Shown piece by piece: positions 1 to 8,334 of a stretch of 64,000 nt of DNA. The DNA is taken from the NCBI GenBank assembly GCA_025356665.1, contig JANXRV010000013.1:5125-69124 (forward strand), read 5' to 3'. A program made the position numbers and the translations under genes. The notes below the pieces were generated by a model that saw only the letters and a list, made by a program, of their open reading frames with translations, was not told the DNA's origin and did no database searches. The stretch's first letter is position 1. Each line of letters begins with the position of its first letter. The DNA comes from CAITSH01 sp025356665 (GTDB lineage Bacteria > Pseudomonadota > Gammaproteobacteria > Burkholderiales > SG8-39).

Positions 1-1
1 A

Positions 2-526
2 TTCCACCGCCGCCACCCCGAAGCGGTGCGCGCGCTGTTGCTGATGCAGTGCACCGGCGGCCCGTTTGCCGCCGGGCGCCTGCCCGAGAATTACTACGGC
101 CAGTACATCCGTGCCGCCGAAGAGGGCGGCATGGCTGCGGTATGCGCCACCGAGATGTACCAGGCGCGCATCGCCGTCAACCCGGACACGCGCGAGCGCA
201 TGATGAATATGGACCCGGTGAAATTCATCGCCGTGATGAAGCAGTGGCTGGGCATTTTCATGGCCGGCCCGAAAGAGCCGCTGATCGCCGTCGGCGAGGA
301 CGAGTTGCGCGCCATCAACAAGCCGGTCATTGTCATTCCCGGCAACGACAAGACGCATTCGTCGGTCGCCGGCCTCGCCGTGCATAAGCTTATCCCCGGC
401 GCGCAGCTGTTCCGGCTGCCGCTGGAAGACCAGGACGTGCCGGTTATCCAGTTTTCCGGATGGAAGGCGCATGAGCCGGTCATTGCCGATGCGCTGGTCA
501 AGTTCATGCAGGCGCAGCCGAATTAA
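2..526 (+). CDS. alpha/beta hydrolase, 5' end cut by window
   Basis: The reading frame is open from the first bases and its true start lies outside the window, so about 175 C-terminal residues are present. The visible part looks like the cap and C-terminal half of an alpha/beta-fold hydrolase. It has the segment PVIVIPGNDKTH, where the acid residue is expected, and a late His in GWKAHEP that could be the catalytic base. The nucleophile region is not in view. It is followed after about 70 bases by a second alpha/beta hydrolase on the same strand, so the two may be co-transcribed. The substrate cannot be inferred. Confidence 0.7.
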   Translation, partial: FHRRHPEAVRALLLMQCTGGPFAAGRLPENYYGQYIRAAEEGGMAAVCATEMYQARIAVNPDTRERMMNMDPVKFIAVMKQWLGIFMAGPKEPLIAVGEDELRAINKPVIVIPGNDKTHSSVAGLAVHKLIPGAQLFRLPLEDQDVPVIQFSGWKAHEPVIADALVKFMQAQPN

Positions 527-598
527 GGCCTTCACGCTGCGATTTTTGCCCCACCCAATCCGGTACACACAGCGGTAAGCACACAGGTACGCACAGCC

Positions 599-1393
599 AT
601 GTACGCACAAGTCAAGGGCATCAGAATGCATTACAGCGTCGACGGCCCGCTCGATGCGCCTTGGGTGACTTTCGTCACTGGCATCGCCAACGACGTCACC
701 ATGTGGGAGGGGCAGGTCAAGGCGCTCGCCGGTAAATGTCGCGTGTTGCGCTACGACTTGCGCGGCCAGGGCAAGAGCGAATCCACGCCGGGGGCCTATT
801 CCATCGCATCACTGGGCGAGGACCTCGTCGCGCTATGGGACGCGCTGAAAATTCAGAAGACCCATCTTGTCGGCCTGGGCCTGGGTAGCTGCGTCGCCAT
901 GGCTGTGGCTATCGATCACCCCGTGCGCCTGCTCAGCCTGGTGCCTTGTTGCTGCCGCGCCAAGATGGTTCCTGACTTTGCCGCCATGTGGCACAAGCTC
1001 TATGACACGGTGAACCAGAACGGCATCGAGCCGATTGTCGAGCAGACGGCGCAGCGCTGGTTCTCCGAAGATTTCAAGGCCGCCAATCCGCAGGTGCTCG
1101 ACGCGGTACGCGCCATGATCCGCAGTACCAGCAAAGAAGGTTATCTGGGCGTGGTGTCGGCCTTCATCAAGCTTGACCTCGAGAACGAGATCGGCCGCAT
1201 CACGGTGCCGACGCTGTTTGTTGGCGGCGCCGAAGACCGTGTCGGCGGACCGGCGGACATCATGCGCGAACTTGCGGCCAAGGTGCCGGGCTCGCGCTAC
1301 GTGCCGGTGCCCGGCGCGGCGCACATCGCTAATCTGCAAAACGAGGCGGGCTATAACGCGATCGTCAAGGCATTCCTCGACGCACAGTCCTAG
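599..1393 (+). CDS. alpha/beta hydrolase of 3-oxoadipate enol-lactonase type, nucleophile replaced
   Basis: 264 residues, close to the usual length of the PcaD-like alpha/beta hydrolases. The oxyanion and strand motifs are present (RYDLRGQGKS near residue 51), as are the acid Asp213 (GGAEDRVG) and the base His242 (GAAHIANL). The nucleophile elbow, normally GxSxG, reads GLGLG at residues 92-96. Glycine 94 therefore stands where the catalytic serine should be, with a Ser only three residues later (GSC). Either the enzyme uses a shifted residue or it is not a classical serine hydrolase. It follows the truncated hydrolase and converges on a TctC gene. Confidence 0.85.
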   Translation: MYAQVKGIRMHYSVDGPLDAPWVTFVTGIANDVTMWEGQVKALAGKCRVLRYDLRGQGKSESTPGAYSIASLGEDLVALWDALKIQKTHLVGLGLGSCVAMAVAIDHPVRLLSLVPCCCRAKMVPDFAAMWHKLYDTVNQNGIEPIVEQTAQRWFSEDFKAANPQVLDAVRAMIRSTSKEGYLGVVSAFIKLDLENEIGRITVPTLFVGGAEDRVGGPADIMRELAAKVPGSRYVPVPGAAHIANLQNEAGYNAIVKAFLDAQS

Positions 1394-1422
1394 CACTCCT
1401 AGCACTCCTAGCGCTCGCGGTT
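1391..1422. repeat. short tandem repeat, about three 9-base units
   Basis: The sequence repeats the unit agcactcct about three times directly after the stop codon of the hydrolase, between two convergent genes. It is one of many such intergenic expansions in this window. Confidence 0.7.
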
Positions 1423-1431
1423 CGCGCCCGC

Positions 1432-2403
1432 TTATTCGGGCTGGATTTTCGCCAGCCGCGCAATCTCCGCAAAACGCCTGATGTCCGCGCTGACGGTGGC
1501 CTTGAACTCGGCTGGCGAATCGCCCACGGGATCGGCCCCCAGGGCGAAGAGGCGCTCGCGAAACTGTGCGTTGGCGAAGGCCGTCTTTACTTCGGCGTGC
1601 AGGCGGTTGAGGATTTCCGGCGGCGTGCCGGCCGGCGCGAACATGCCGAACCAGCCGCCGCTGTGCGTGTAGTTGGGCAGCCCTGCTTCGGCGGCGGTGG
1701 GCACATCGGGCATTTGTGGATGTCGCTTGCTGTCGGTGTAGGCGAGTGCGCGCAGTTTGCCGGCCTTGAGTTGCGCCAGCACCGCCGGCGGCGTGGAGAA
1801 CATCACCTGTGTTTCGCCTGACATGGCGGCGGCCACCGCCGGGCCCGCGCCCTTGTACGGGATGTGCAGAATGGTGGTGCCGGCGCGTGCGTTAAAAAAT
1901 TCGCCCGACAGGTGCAGGGTATTGCCGACGCCCGGCGTGCCATATGAGAGCTTGCTGTCGGGTTTGCGTGCGAGGTCTATGAGTTCCTGCAGCGTGCGTG
2001 CCGGCACGCCCGGATTGACCGCGACGAATATGCCCGGGTTCTCGACCAGGTTGGTGACTGGCGCGAAATCTTTTTCGGTGTCGTAAGGCAGTTTTTTATA
2101 CACACTGGGCGCGGCGACAAATCCGCTCGAGGTGATCATGATGGTGTAGCCATCGGGCGCCGACTTGGCCAGCGCCTCGGCACCCAGAATGCCGTTGGCG
2201 CCGGGTTTGTTCTCGACGACAAAGGCCTGGCCCGTTTGCGCACCAAGCTGTGCGCCAATCATGCGCGCCAGCGCGTCCGGTCCGCCGGGCCCGAAGGGCA
2301 CGATGACGCGTATGGGTTTGTTCGGGTAGGCCTGAGCCCAGCTTGCGCCGGCCGAAATCAGCGCGAGACAGGAAAACAGCGTGACCAGAGACTTGCGCAG
2401 CAT
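1432..2403 (-). CDS. TctC/Bug-type periplasmic solute-binding protein
   Basis: 323 residues from the ATG at 2403, chosen because GGAGAAGGAGT lies just upstream and a signal peptide (MLRKSLVTLF, then a hydrophobic core ending ASWAQA) follows. The longer in-frame extension is rejected. The mature part starts with the family signature YPNKPIRVIVPFGPGG and contains the VVENKPGANG and ADGYT-like blocks of the Bug family. It should bind a carboxylated solute in the periplasm. No TctA or TctB membrane partner is in the window. The gene is the last of the minus-strand molybdenum hydroxylase operon, but a strong hairpin at 2481-2517 separates it from the large subunit gene. Confidence 0.93.
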   Translation of the reverse strand: MLRKSLVTLFSCLALISAGASWAQAYPNKPIRVIVPFGPGGPDALARMIGAQLGAQTGQAFVVENKPGANGILGAEALAKSAPDGYTIMITSSGFVAAPSVYKKLPYDTEKDFAPVTNLVENPGIFVAVNPGVPARTLQELIDLARKPDSKLSYGTPGVGNTLHLSGEFFNARAGTTILHIPYKGAGPAVAAAMSGETQVMFSTPPAVLAQLKAGKLRALAYTDSKRHPQMPDVPTAAEAGLPNYTHSGGWFGMFAPAGTPPEILNRLHAEVKTAFANAQFRERLFALGADPVGDSPAEFKATVSADIRRFAEIARLAKIQPE

Positions 2404-2480
2404 GGTGATACTCCTTCTCCGTGGGTGGTGCACCGCAGGCCCTCTTGACGGCACATCGCGGCGTGAAAGAAAGATATGAC

Positions 2481-2517
2481 AAGCTGGAAACCCGCTCCCA
2501 GAGCGGGTTTCCAGCTT
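2481..2517. repeat. perfect 17-bp stem hairpin, GCTGGAAA family
   Basis: Two perfectly complementary 17-base arms, starting AAGCTGGAAACCCGCTC, are separated by a 3-base loop (cca). It lies between the large subunit gene and the TctC gene. No T-run follows on either strand. It is the best-preserved member of a dispersed hairpin family whose arms share GCTGGAAA and TTTCCAGC. Confidence 0.9.
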
Positions 2518-2541
2518 ATTGCCGATGACGATGAGGCCTGT

Positions 2542-4932
2542 TCAAACCTTGCCCAGCGCGCGCAGGATGCGCTCCGGTGTCGCCGGCTGGTGCGTGACGT
2601 AGGCATTGAGCGGCGCGAGGGCGTCGTTGATGGCGTTCATCACCGCGCCGGGGGCGCCGGCGGTGCCGGCCTCGCCCGCGCCCTTGGCCCCGAGCTCCGA
2701 GGTCTTGGTCGGCGTCTCGACGTGGCCGATGATGATGTCGGGCATTTCGCCGGACATCGGAACGAGGTAGTCGGCCATGTTGCCGTTCAGCAACTGCCCG
2801 TGCTCGTCGTAAAGGCAATGCTCGAATAAGGCCGCGCCTATGCCTTGTACCACGCCACCGCGAATCTGCTCGTCCACCAGCATCGGGTTGATGATGGTGC
2901 CGCAGTCCTCCACACACCAGTGCTTCAAGAGCTTCACAAAGCCGGTGTCCGCGTCCACCTCGACCAGCGAGGCCTGGATGCCGTTGGTGAAGACAAAGCC
3001 GTATTCGCGCGGCGTGTAGTGGCGCGTGACGGTGAGTTCGGACTGGAACTTCATCGGCAGCGTGTCCGGGCGGAAGTAGGCGACGCGGCCGACTTCGGCC
3101 AGCGTCAGCTTGCTCGCGCCGCTGAGCTTGTCGGTGACCTCGTTGTTGACGATGTCGAGCTTGGCCTTGTCTTCATTCAGGATCGCCGCCGCGACGTCGA
3201 GGATGTTGGAGCGCAGCGCCTTGCCCGCCTGCAACACCGCTTCGCCGCCGATGCCGGCGCCGCGCGAGGCCCAGGTGCCGCCGCCGTAGGGCATAGTGGC
3301 GGTGTCGCCGGTGGCGACGCGTACCTTGTCCATGCTCACGCCCACCACACTGGCGGCAATCTGCCCGAATATGCCCTCGCTGCCCTGCCCTTGCTCGGTC
3401 ACGCTGCAGGTCACATAGACAATGCCGGTGGGGTCCATGCGCAGTGTCGCACCGTCCTGCGCCGAAATGCGCGCGCCACCGACGCCGTAAAACGCGGGCG
3501 ACGGATTCGTCACCTCGATCATGGCCGCAAGACCGATGCCGCGATAAATGCCTTTCTTGCGCAACACGGCCTGTTCGGCGCGCAGTTTGTCGTAATCCAT
3601 CAGCTTGAGCAGTTTTTCCAGCGTTTTCTGGTGCGACAGTTTTTCGAACTTGATGCCCGAGGGCGCGGTGTAGGGATAGGCGTCGTCGGGGATGATGTTC
3701 TTGCGCCGGAACTCGGCCGGGTCCATGCCGATTTTTTGCGCGGCGAGGTCGACGATGGCCTCGGTCAGCGCCACGGCGATGGGATGGCCCACGGCGCGGT
3801 ACTGGCAGGTGACGTTCTTGTTGGTGAACACCACATTGAGTTTGGCGCGGTATTGCTTGTGGCGGTAGGGGCCGCCGGTGAGGTTAACCACCTGGTTGCC
3901 CTCGATGCCGCTGGTACGCGGATAGACCGAGTAGGGGCCGATGGCGGTGAGGTCCTCAAGGTCAAACGCAAGGATCTCGCCTTCCTTGGTGCAGGCAAGC
4001 CGCACCGTGGCCTTGTGCTCGCGTGCATGGATGTCCGTCAGAAAACTTTCCAGCCGGTCGGCGACGAATTTCACCGGGCGACGCAGCATCACCGACAGCG
4101 CGGCGGTGGCCATTTCGTCGGGGTAGACGTGGACCTTGATGCCGAAGGAGCCGCCGACGTCCTTGCAGATCACGCGCACGCTCGACTCGGGAATGTTGAG
4201 GTGGCGCGAAAAAATGTCCTGCATCATGTGCGGCGCCTGGGTCGAGTGATAGACCGTCAGCGAATGTTCCGCCACGTTGTAGTCGGCGAGGATGGAGCGG
4301 CCTTCCATGGTCACGCCGGTATGGCGGCCCATTTCATAAGTCTGCTCGACAATGACGTCGGCTTTTTTCCAGGCTTCGTCAAAGCCCTCGGTGACCAGTT
4401 CGCGCGAAAAGCAGATGTTGTCGCCAAGCTCCGGGTGGATCAGCACCTTCCCCGAAAGCGAGGCTTCCATGTCGGTGACGACGGGCAGTTCTTCCCAGTC
4501 GGCTTCGATCAGCGCCAGCGCGTCCTCGGCCTGCACGCGCGTCTCGGCCACGACCACGGCGACGGCCTCGCCCTGCCAGCAGGCGCGCTCGATGGCGATG
4601 GCGTGTTGCGGCGGCGATTTGATGCCCTTGAGGTGGCCCAGCACCGCCACCCAGGGCGTGCAGTATTCGGCCACCGCGCGGCCGTCGAACACGGCGATGA
4701 CACCCGGTTGCGTTGCGGCCTTGGACAAGTCGAGGCGCGTGAGCTTGGCGTGGGCATGCGGGCTGCGGAAAAACACCGCATGGGCGAGGCGCGGAAAGCG
4801 CATGTCATCCACGTACGTCCCGCGGCCCTGCAGAAGGCGTTTGGCGTTGGCGCGCGGTTCGCTCTTGCCGATAAACCCGCGGTCGGTGGTGGTGCCGGGG
4901 GCGTGCAGCGGGAGTTCGGCGCGGGCGTTCAT
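2542..4932 (-). CDS. molybdenum hydroxylase large (Mo-cofactor) subunit, CoxL/XdhB type
   Basis: 796 residues. The start is the ATG at 4932, which overlaps the stop of the 2Fe-2S subunit in an ATGA arrangement; the longer frame upstream belongs to that other gene. The order is that of the family: an aldehyde-oxidase a/b hammerhead domain (GRGTYVDDMRFP near residue 35), then the Mo-cofactor domains with GGSFGIKVH, CQYRAVGHPIA and a C-terminal GAKGAGEAGT holding the expected catalytic Glu. It would hydroxylate an aldehyde or aromatic carbon using water, passing electrons to the small and FAD subunits. The active-site loop CQYRAVG lacks the Cys of true CO dehydrogenase (AYRCSFR), so CO oxidation is unlikely. 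The substrate is unknown. Confidence 0.93.
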   Translation of the reverse strand: MNARAELPLHAPGTTTDRGFIGKSEPRANAKRLLQGRGTYVDDMRFPRLAHAVFFRSPHAHAKLTRLDLSKAATQPGVIAVFDGRAVAEYCTPWVAVLGHLKGIKSPPQHAIAIERACWQGEAVAVVVAETRVQAEDALALIEADWEELPVVTDMEASLSGKVLIHPELGDNICFSRELVTEGFDEAWKKADVIVEQTYEMGRHTGVTMEGRSILADYNVAEHSLTVYHSTQAPHMMQDIFSRHLNIPESSVRVICKDVGGSFGIKVHVYPDEMATAALSVMLRRPVKFVADRLESFLTDIHAREHKATVRLACTKEGEILAFDLEDLTAIGPYSVYPRTSGIEGNQVVNLTGGPYRHKQYRAKLNVVFTNKNVTCQYRAVGHPIAVALTEAIVDLAAQKIGMDPAEFRRKNIIPDDAYPYTAPSGIKFEKLSHQKTLEKLLKLMDYDKLRAEQAVLRKKGIYRGIGLAAMIEVTNPSPAFYGVGGARISAQDGATLRMDPTGIVYVTCSVTEQGQGSEGIFGQIAASVVGVSMDKVRVATGDTATMPYGGGTWASRGAGIGGEAVLQAGKALRSNILDVAAAILNEDKAKLDIVNNEVTDKLSGASKLTLAEVGRVAYFRPDTLPMKFQSELTVTRHYTPREYGFVFTNGIQASLVEVDADTGFVKLLKHWCVEDCGTIINPMLVDEQIRGGVVQGIGAALFEHCLYDEHGQLLNGNMADYLVPMSGEMPDIIIGHVETPTKTSELGAKGAGEAGTAGAPGAVMNAINDALAPLNAYVTHQPATPERILRALGKV

Positions 4933-5417
4933 CCCGTCACCTTGGCCTTGTTCTGTTTCAACACGATCTCGATGGCGTCGACGATGGCCTGGTAGCCGGT
5001 GCAACGGCAGTAGTTGCCCGAAATGTGTTCGCGGATTTCCTCGCGATTGGCGTCCGGCTTGTGCAGCAGCAGGTCTTGCGCCGCCATTAACATGCCCGGT
5101 GTGCAAAAGCCGCATTGCAGTGCGTTGCGCTCGTGAAAGGCTTTCTGGATGGCCGCGAGCTCACCCGAGTCGGACAGGCCTTCTATGGTGTCGACGCGGC
5201 GGCCGTTGGCCTGCACCGCCAGGGTCAGGCAGCCGCGTACGATCTTGTCGTCAAGGCGGATGGTGCAGGCGCCGCACACGCCGTGCTCGCAGCCGATGTG
5301 CGAGCCGGTGAGGCCCATTTCATCGCGCAAAAAATCGATCAGATGGGTGCGCGGGGCAATGCGGCGCGTCACCGGCTTGCCGTTGAGGGTGATGGTGGTT
5401 TCGATGTCGTGGTTCAT
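4929..5417 (-). CDS. 2Fe-2S subunit of molybdenum hydroxylase, CoxS type
   Basis: 162 residues from the ATG at 5417. The N-terminal plant-ferredoxin-like cluster motif CEHGVCGACTI and the C-terminal helical cluster motif CGFCTPGM...CRCTGYQ are both complete, giving two 2Fe-2S centres. It carries electrons between the Mo subunit, whose start it overlaps by four bases, and the FAD subunit encoded just upstream. The overlap indicates translational coupling. Confidence 0.95.
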   Translation of the reverse strand: MNHDIETTITLNGKPVTRRIAPRTHLIDFLRDEMGLTGSHIGCEHGVCGACTIRLDDKIVRGCLTLAVQANGRRVDTIEGLSDSGELAAIQKAFHERNALQCGFCTPGMLMAAQDLLLHKPDANREEIREHISGNYCRCTGYQAIVDAIEIVLKQNKAKVTG

Positions 5418-5439
5418 GTTGGTTCCGTTCAGGTCCCGT

Positions 5440-6312
5440 TCATTTTGCCGCGGTTGCCGGGGCGGCCAGCGCGGCGAGGGCGCGGCCGGTGATGACGCGC
5501 GCAAGGTGTAGTTTGGTCGCGCTCGAGGAATACAAATCGCCCGGCGGGTCGAGGTCTTTGGCCAGCGTGTCCTGCGCCCGCGCGATGGTGTCCGGGCCGA
5601 AGGCCTTGCCCTCAAGGGCGGCGGCGGTGGTGCGCGCCAGCACCGGCTCGCCGCCGGCGCCGAGAAAGGCCAGGCTCACGTCCTTGTATTTGCCGCCGCT
5701 GCAATCGGCCTGCGCGGCGAGGCCGACAATGGCGTAATCGCCGTGGCGGCGCGCCAGTTCGAGGAACGCGCAGCGGTAGCCTGCTGCGGCGATCTTGAAT
5801 TCGCCCGCCACCAGCACTTCACCCGGCTGCAGCGCGGTTTCATACATGCCCTTGAAAAAATCGCGCGCCGCAACGCGGCGCTCACCTTTGGCGCCGGCGA
5901 TGACAAACTGCGCATCGAGCGCAACGCACACCGCCGGGTATTCGGCCGCCGGATCGGCCATGGCGATGCTGCCACCGAAGGTGCCGACGTTGCGAATGGC
6001 GACGTGCGCGACATGCGGCACCGCCTGCGCGAGCAGCGGCAGGTATTTGGCGATGTCGCCTGAGTGCTCAATTTCGCGGTGCGTCGTCAACGCGCCAATG
6101 CGCACCGTGTCCTTGCCGACGCTGATGCCCGACAGCCCGGGCACCGCGGTGATGTCGATCAGGATGTCCGGCGCCGACAGGCGCAGGTTGAGCGTGGCAA
6201 GCAGGCTCTGACCGCCGGCGAGCAGCTTGGCGCCCTCGCCGTGGGTTTTAAGCAGTGTGAAGACCTCGCCAAGGGATGCGGGCCTGGCGTAGGCGAATGC
6301 GGGGGACTTCAT
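5440..6312 (-). CDS. FAD-binding subunit of molybdenum hydroxylase, CoxM type
   Basis: 290 residues from the ATG at 6312 (MKSPAFAYARP). The upstream in-frame Met is rejected because the family starts with this F-x-Y-x-x-P-x-S pattern. FAD-binding motifs LLAGGQSLLA and NVGTFGGSIAMADP are intact, and a CO-dehydrogenase flavoprotein C-terminal domain follows. It is the first gene of the M-S-L operon running to 2542; the gap to the 2Fe-2S gene is 22 bases. Confidence 0.94.
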   Translation of the reverse strand: MKSPAFAYARPASLGEVFTLLKTHGEGAKLLAGGQSLLATLNLRLSAPDILIDITAVPGLSGISVGKDTVRIGALTTHREIEHSGDIAKYLPLLAQAVPHVAHVAIRNVGTFGGSIAMADPAAEYPAVCVALDAQFVIAGAKGERRVAARDFFKGMYETALQPGEVLVAGEFKIAAAGYRCAFLELARRHGDYAIVGLAAQADCSGGKYKDVSLAFLGAGGEPVLARTTAAALEGKAFGPDTIARAQDTLAKDLDPPGDLYSSSATKLHLARVITGRALAALAAPATAAK

Positions 6313-6458
6313 AGGCTGCGTACTCCTCCAGTGCATGGGCCGGCAGAACGCTGTGCCCGATTGGGGTTGTGGCGTTCAGGCTTGATGTGCCTGTCGCAGG
6401 TGTAATCTTACCGCCGATGGCGGTGGTGGTGAAAACCAGTCCAAAAGTGAACTCAGGG

Positions 6459-6550
6459 CATTGTGAGCGTAGCGAAGCAATCTCGTCGCGCATTTTGAGC
6501 GCTTCACCCTATGAGGAGATTGCTTCGTCGCGTTGCTCCTCGCAATGACA
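6459..6550. repeat. long palindromic intergenic repeat, CATTGCGAGC family
   Basis: The left arm runs cattgtgagcgtagcgaagc then aatctcg; the right arm runs gagattgcttcg and ends ctcgcaatgaca. Together they form an imperfect inverted repeat of about 30 bases with a spacer of about 25. A second, better copy is at 12745-12839. It lies between the divergent starts and ends of fecR and the FAD subunit gene and may act as a transcript end or a mobile palindrome. Confidence 0.8.
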
Positions 6551-6558
6551 TAAATTCA

Positions 6559-7257
6559 TTAGCGGTACGGATTGCTCATCATCGGCCCGTCCATCACCGA
6601 CTGCGGCGGAAGCCGTCCGGTCAGCGCTTCGAGCATGATCAGTTCCTCGTCGGTGTGGTTGGACACGCTGGCCGGCACGATGGCGTTGGCGCGGCCGTCG
6701 CCGTAGATGTAGCGCGGCGAGTCGTGGTGGCGCGTGCTATAGGCGTCGCGCGCCGCGCCGTCGGCGGAGGCGATTTCGGCCGAGCCGTAGCACAGGCAAA
6801 AATAGGAACGATCTTGCTCGGACTCGATGTAGGCGCCGGTGCCGCGTATGCCTATGGTCGCGGAGGGCGTGATGATGCGCCGGTCGCCGCCCTTGCCAAA
6901 CACGCCCAGCAGCCGGCCCGTCGCCAGGCGCAACAAGTCCACAAACTGCGCCACGCCGGCCAACTCGAGGCGGCTGTCTTCGCGTATCAGGTAGGCGTCC
7001 TGGCCGACGACGAAGATGACGAGCGCCCCGCGTGCGGTGCTGACGGTGTCGCCGGGGCGCACAAGGGTGCCCGCGCTTGCGGGCTCGCCGTTGACGCGCA
7101 CATCGCCCTGGACGCTGCGCAGTCCCTGCACCGATTGTGCAATGGCGCGGCGCAAGGCCAGCGCCATTGCCAGGCCGGCGCCGCCGGCGGTCAGCGCCAG
7201 CAGCGTACGGCGCCGGCCGGCGTCTGAGGGTTTTTGAAGATTGTCGGCGCGTGTCAT
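6559..7257 (-). CDS. FecR-domain protein coupled to senB
   Basis: 232 residues. The N-terminus has a basic stretch and a hydrophobic segment (about residues 18-38) that should anchor or export the protein. The FecR domain follows, with the typical beta-rich pattern SVQGDVRVNGEPA, VRPGDTVSTARGA and the later TIGIRGTGAY. FecR proteins usually sense periplasmic signals together with FecI sigma factors, but no sigma gene is adjacent. The start codon overlaps the stop codon of senB (ATGA at 7254-7257), so the two are probably translated from one message. A role in selenium metabolism is an inference from this coupling only. Confidence 0.88.
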   Translation of the reverse strand: MTRADNLQKPSDAGRRRTLLALTAGGAGLAMALALRRAIAQSVQGLRSVQGDVRVNGEPASAGTLVRPGDTVSTARGALVIFVVGQDAYLIREDSRLELAGVAQFVDLLRLATGRLLGVFGKGGDRRIITPSATIGIRGTGAYIESEQDRSYFCLCYGSAEIASADGAARDAYSTRHHDSPRYIYGDGRANAIVPASVSNHTDEELIMLEALTGRLPPQSVMDGPMMSNPYR

Positions 7258-8276
7258 GGTTTTTTATCCTTATCCTTATCCTTGTGCGCCGGTTTGCGTT
7301 TGGAAACAGGCTTTGATGGTACGCGTAACAGAGCAAGATCCTGCGCGAGTTTTGCCAGCGCGCGCCGCTCGAGCGCCGGGTTGACCAGCCGCTGGCGTGA
7401 CTTCACCGCAACGGCAAGCTTTGCCAGCCAGGTCGTGTCCTTGGCGGCGCGCGCCAGCAGGCGCGCCAGGGCGGCCTCATCTTCGGCCGGATAAAGCGCC
7501 GGGTAAGACCGGCCAAGCAGGCCGATATTGCCCGACACGGCTGAAGCGATGACCGGCACGCCGATGGCAATAGCCTCGGACACCACATGCGCGCCGCCTT
7601 CCATCAGGCTGGATATGACCATGGCGTGGCTGCGCGCCAGCCAGCGCATCGCGCCGGCGTGATCGAGTTCGCCCAGCCAGCGGTAACGCGGCTCGTAGCG
7701 TGCCAGCGACCGCGCTTCGCGCGCATAGTCGGCCGACATGGCCTGCCCCAGATGGACCACGCGCAGGGCCGTGCCGGAGGGCAGGCGTGCGAGAGCCAGG
7801 GCGGCGCGGAACGGATCTTTTTCCTCGCGCAGGTGCCCGATGACGGTGATGAGGCGATAGCGGCTTGGCGGCGCCTGGCGCTTGATGGCGTGCACCGACT
7901 GATGGATGACGCGGGTCTTGGCGCGCAGCCTGCCCTTGAGTTCGGCCAAGCCTTCCGCTTGCAGTACGACCATACGGTCGGCGAGGCGTAGCGATTCTTT
8001 CGCGCCGGCGTCGCTGCGGATATCGCGGTACAAGTCGGTGCCGGTCAGCACCAGCACCAGCGGGCGCGCAGGATGTGCCTGCTTGAACGCCCTGACCGAG
8101 GCATGGCTGCGGCGCGCGTGCAGCGCGATCAGCGCATCGCAGTCCTCGCCTTCCCACGCCAGCTTGATGGTGACGTGGTGGCCAAGCGCGCGCCAATGCG
8201 CCGCCCAGCGTTGCGCCGTGTTGCGGTTGCCGTGACGGGAGCCGGGGGGGGCCGGGGTTACAATGACGAGGCGCAA
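7254..8276 (-). CDS. senB: selenosugar synthase SenB (TIGR04348-type glycosyltransferase)
   Basis: 340 residues from the TTG at 8276. No ATG precedes the conserved N-terminus RLVIVTPAPPGSRHGNR, and the longer frame runs into senA on the other strand. The fold is GT-B: an N-terminal nucleotide-sugar synthase half with GNRNTAQRW and LTGTDLYRD (about 78-84), and a C-terminal half with the E-x7-E motif (Glu226 and Glu234 in LMEGGAHVVSEA). SenB is known to join selenophosphate to a UDP-sugar, giving the selenosugar used by SenA. The neighbouring senA and selD make the assignment firm. The C-terminus is a lysine-rich tail (KDKDKDKKP) produced by a 6-base tandem repeat. Confidence 0.92.
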   Translation of the reverse strand: MRLVIVTPAPPGSRHGNRNTAQRWAAHWRALGHHVTIKLAWEGEDCDALIALHARRSHASVRAFKQAHPARPLVLVLTGTDLYRDIRSDAGAKESLRLADRMVVLQAEGLAELKGRLRAKTRVIHQSVHAIKRQAPPSRYRLITVIGHLREEKDPFRAALALARLPSGTALRVVHLGQAMSADYAREARSLARYEPRYRWLGELDHAGAMRWLARSHAMVISSLMEGGAHVVSEAIAIGVPVIASAVSGNIGLLGRSYPALYPAEDEAALARLLARAAKDTTWLAKLAVAVKSRQRLVNPALERRALAKLAQDLALLRVPSKPVSKRKPAHKDKDKDKKP

Positions 8277-8334
8277 AATTTTAATTAATGACCTGATTGG
8301 AAAAAACGAACGTGGCGAGTTGTAAGGTGGAACG
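8277..8334. promoter_or_regulatory. divergent senB/senA intergenic region
   Basis: 58 bases separate the TTG of senB from the ATG of senA. This is an unusually AT-rich stretch for the window (aaaattttaattaatg and ggaaaaaacgaacg). Both promoters must lie here or inside the opposite gene. A weak ribosome-binding sequence (aaggtgg) precedes senA. I see no clear palindrome or -35/-10 pair. Confidence 0.5.

Noticed and set aside
2542..4932. Carbon monoxide dehydrogenase (CoxL) as the function of the M-S-L sets
   Set aside because: None of the four large subunits has the AYRCSFR loop of true CO dehydrogenase; they read CQYRAVG, TFRAPGR, TYRAPGR and PVRGAGY.
2845..4995. A 716-residue open frame on the plus strand opposite the molybdenum hydroxylase large subunit
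   Set aside because: It is the mirror of a well-conserved gene, rich in His, Arg, Val and Gly without any family motif; a typical high-GC shadow frame.
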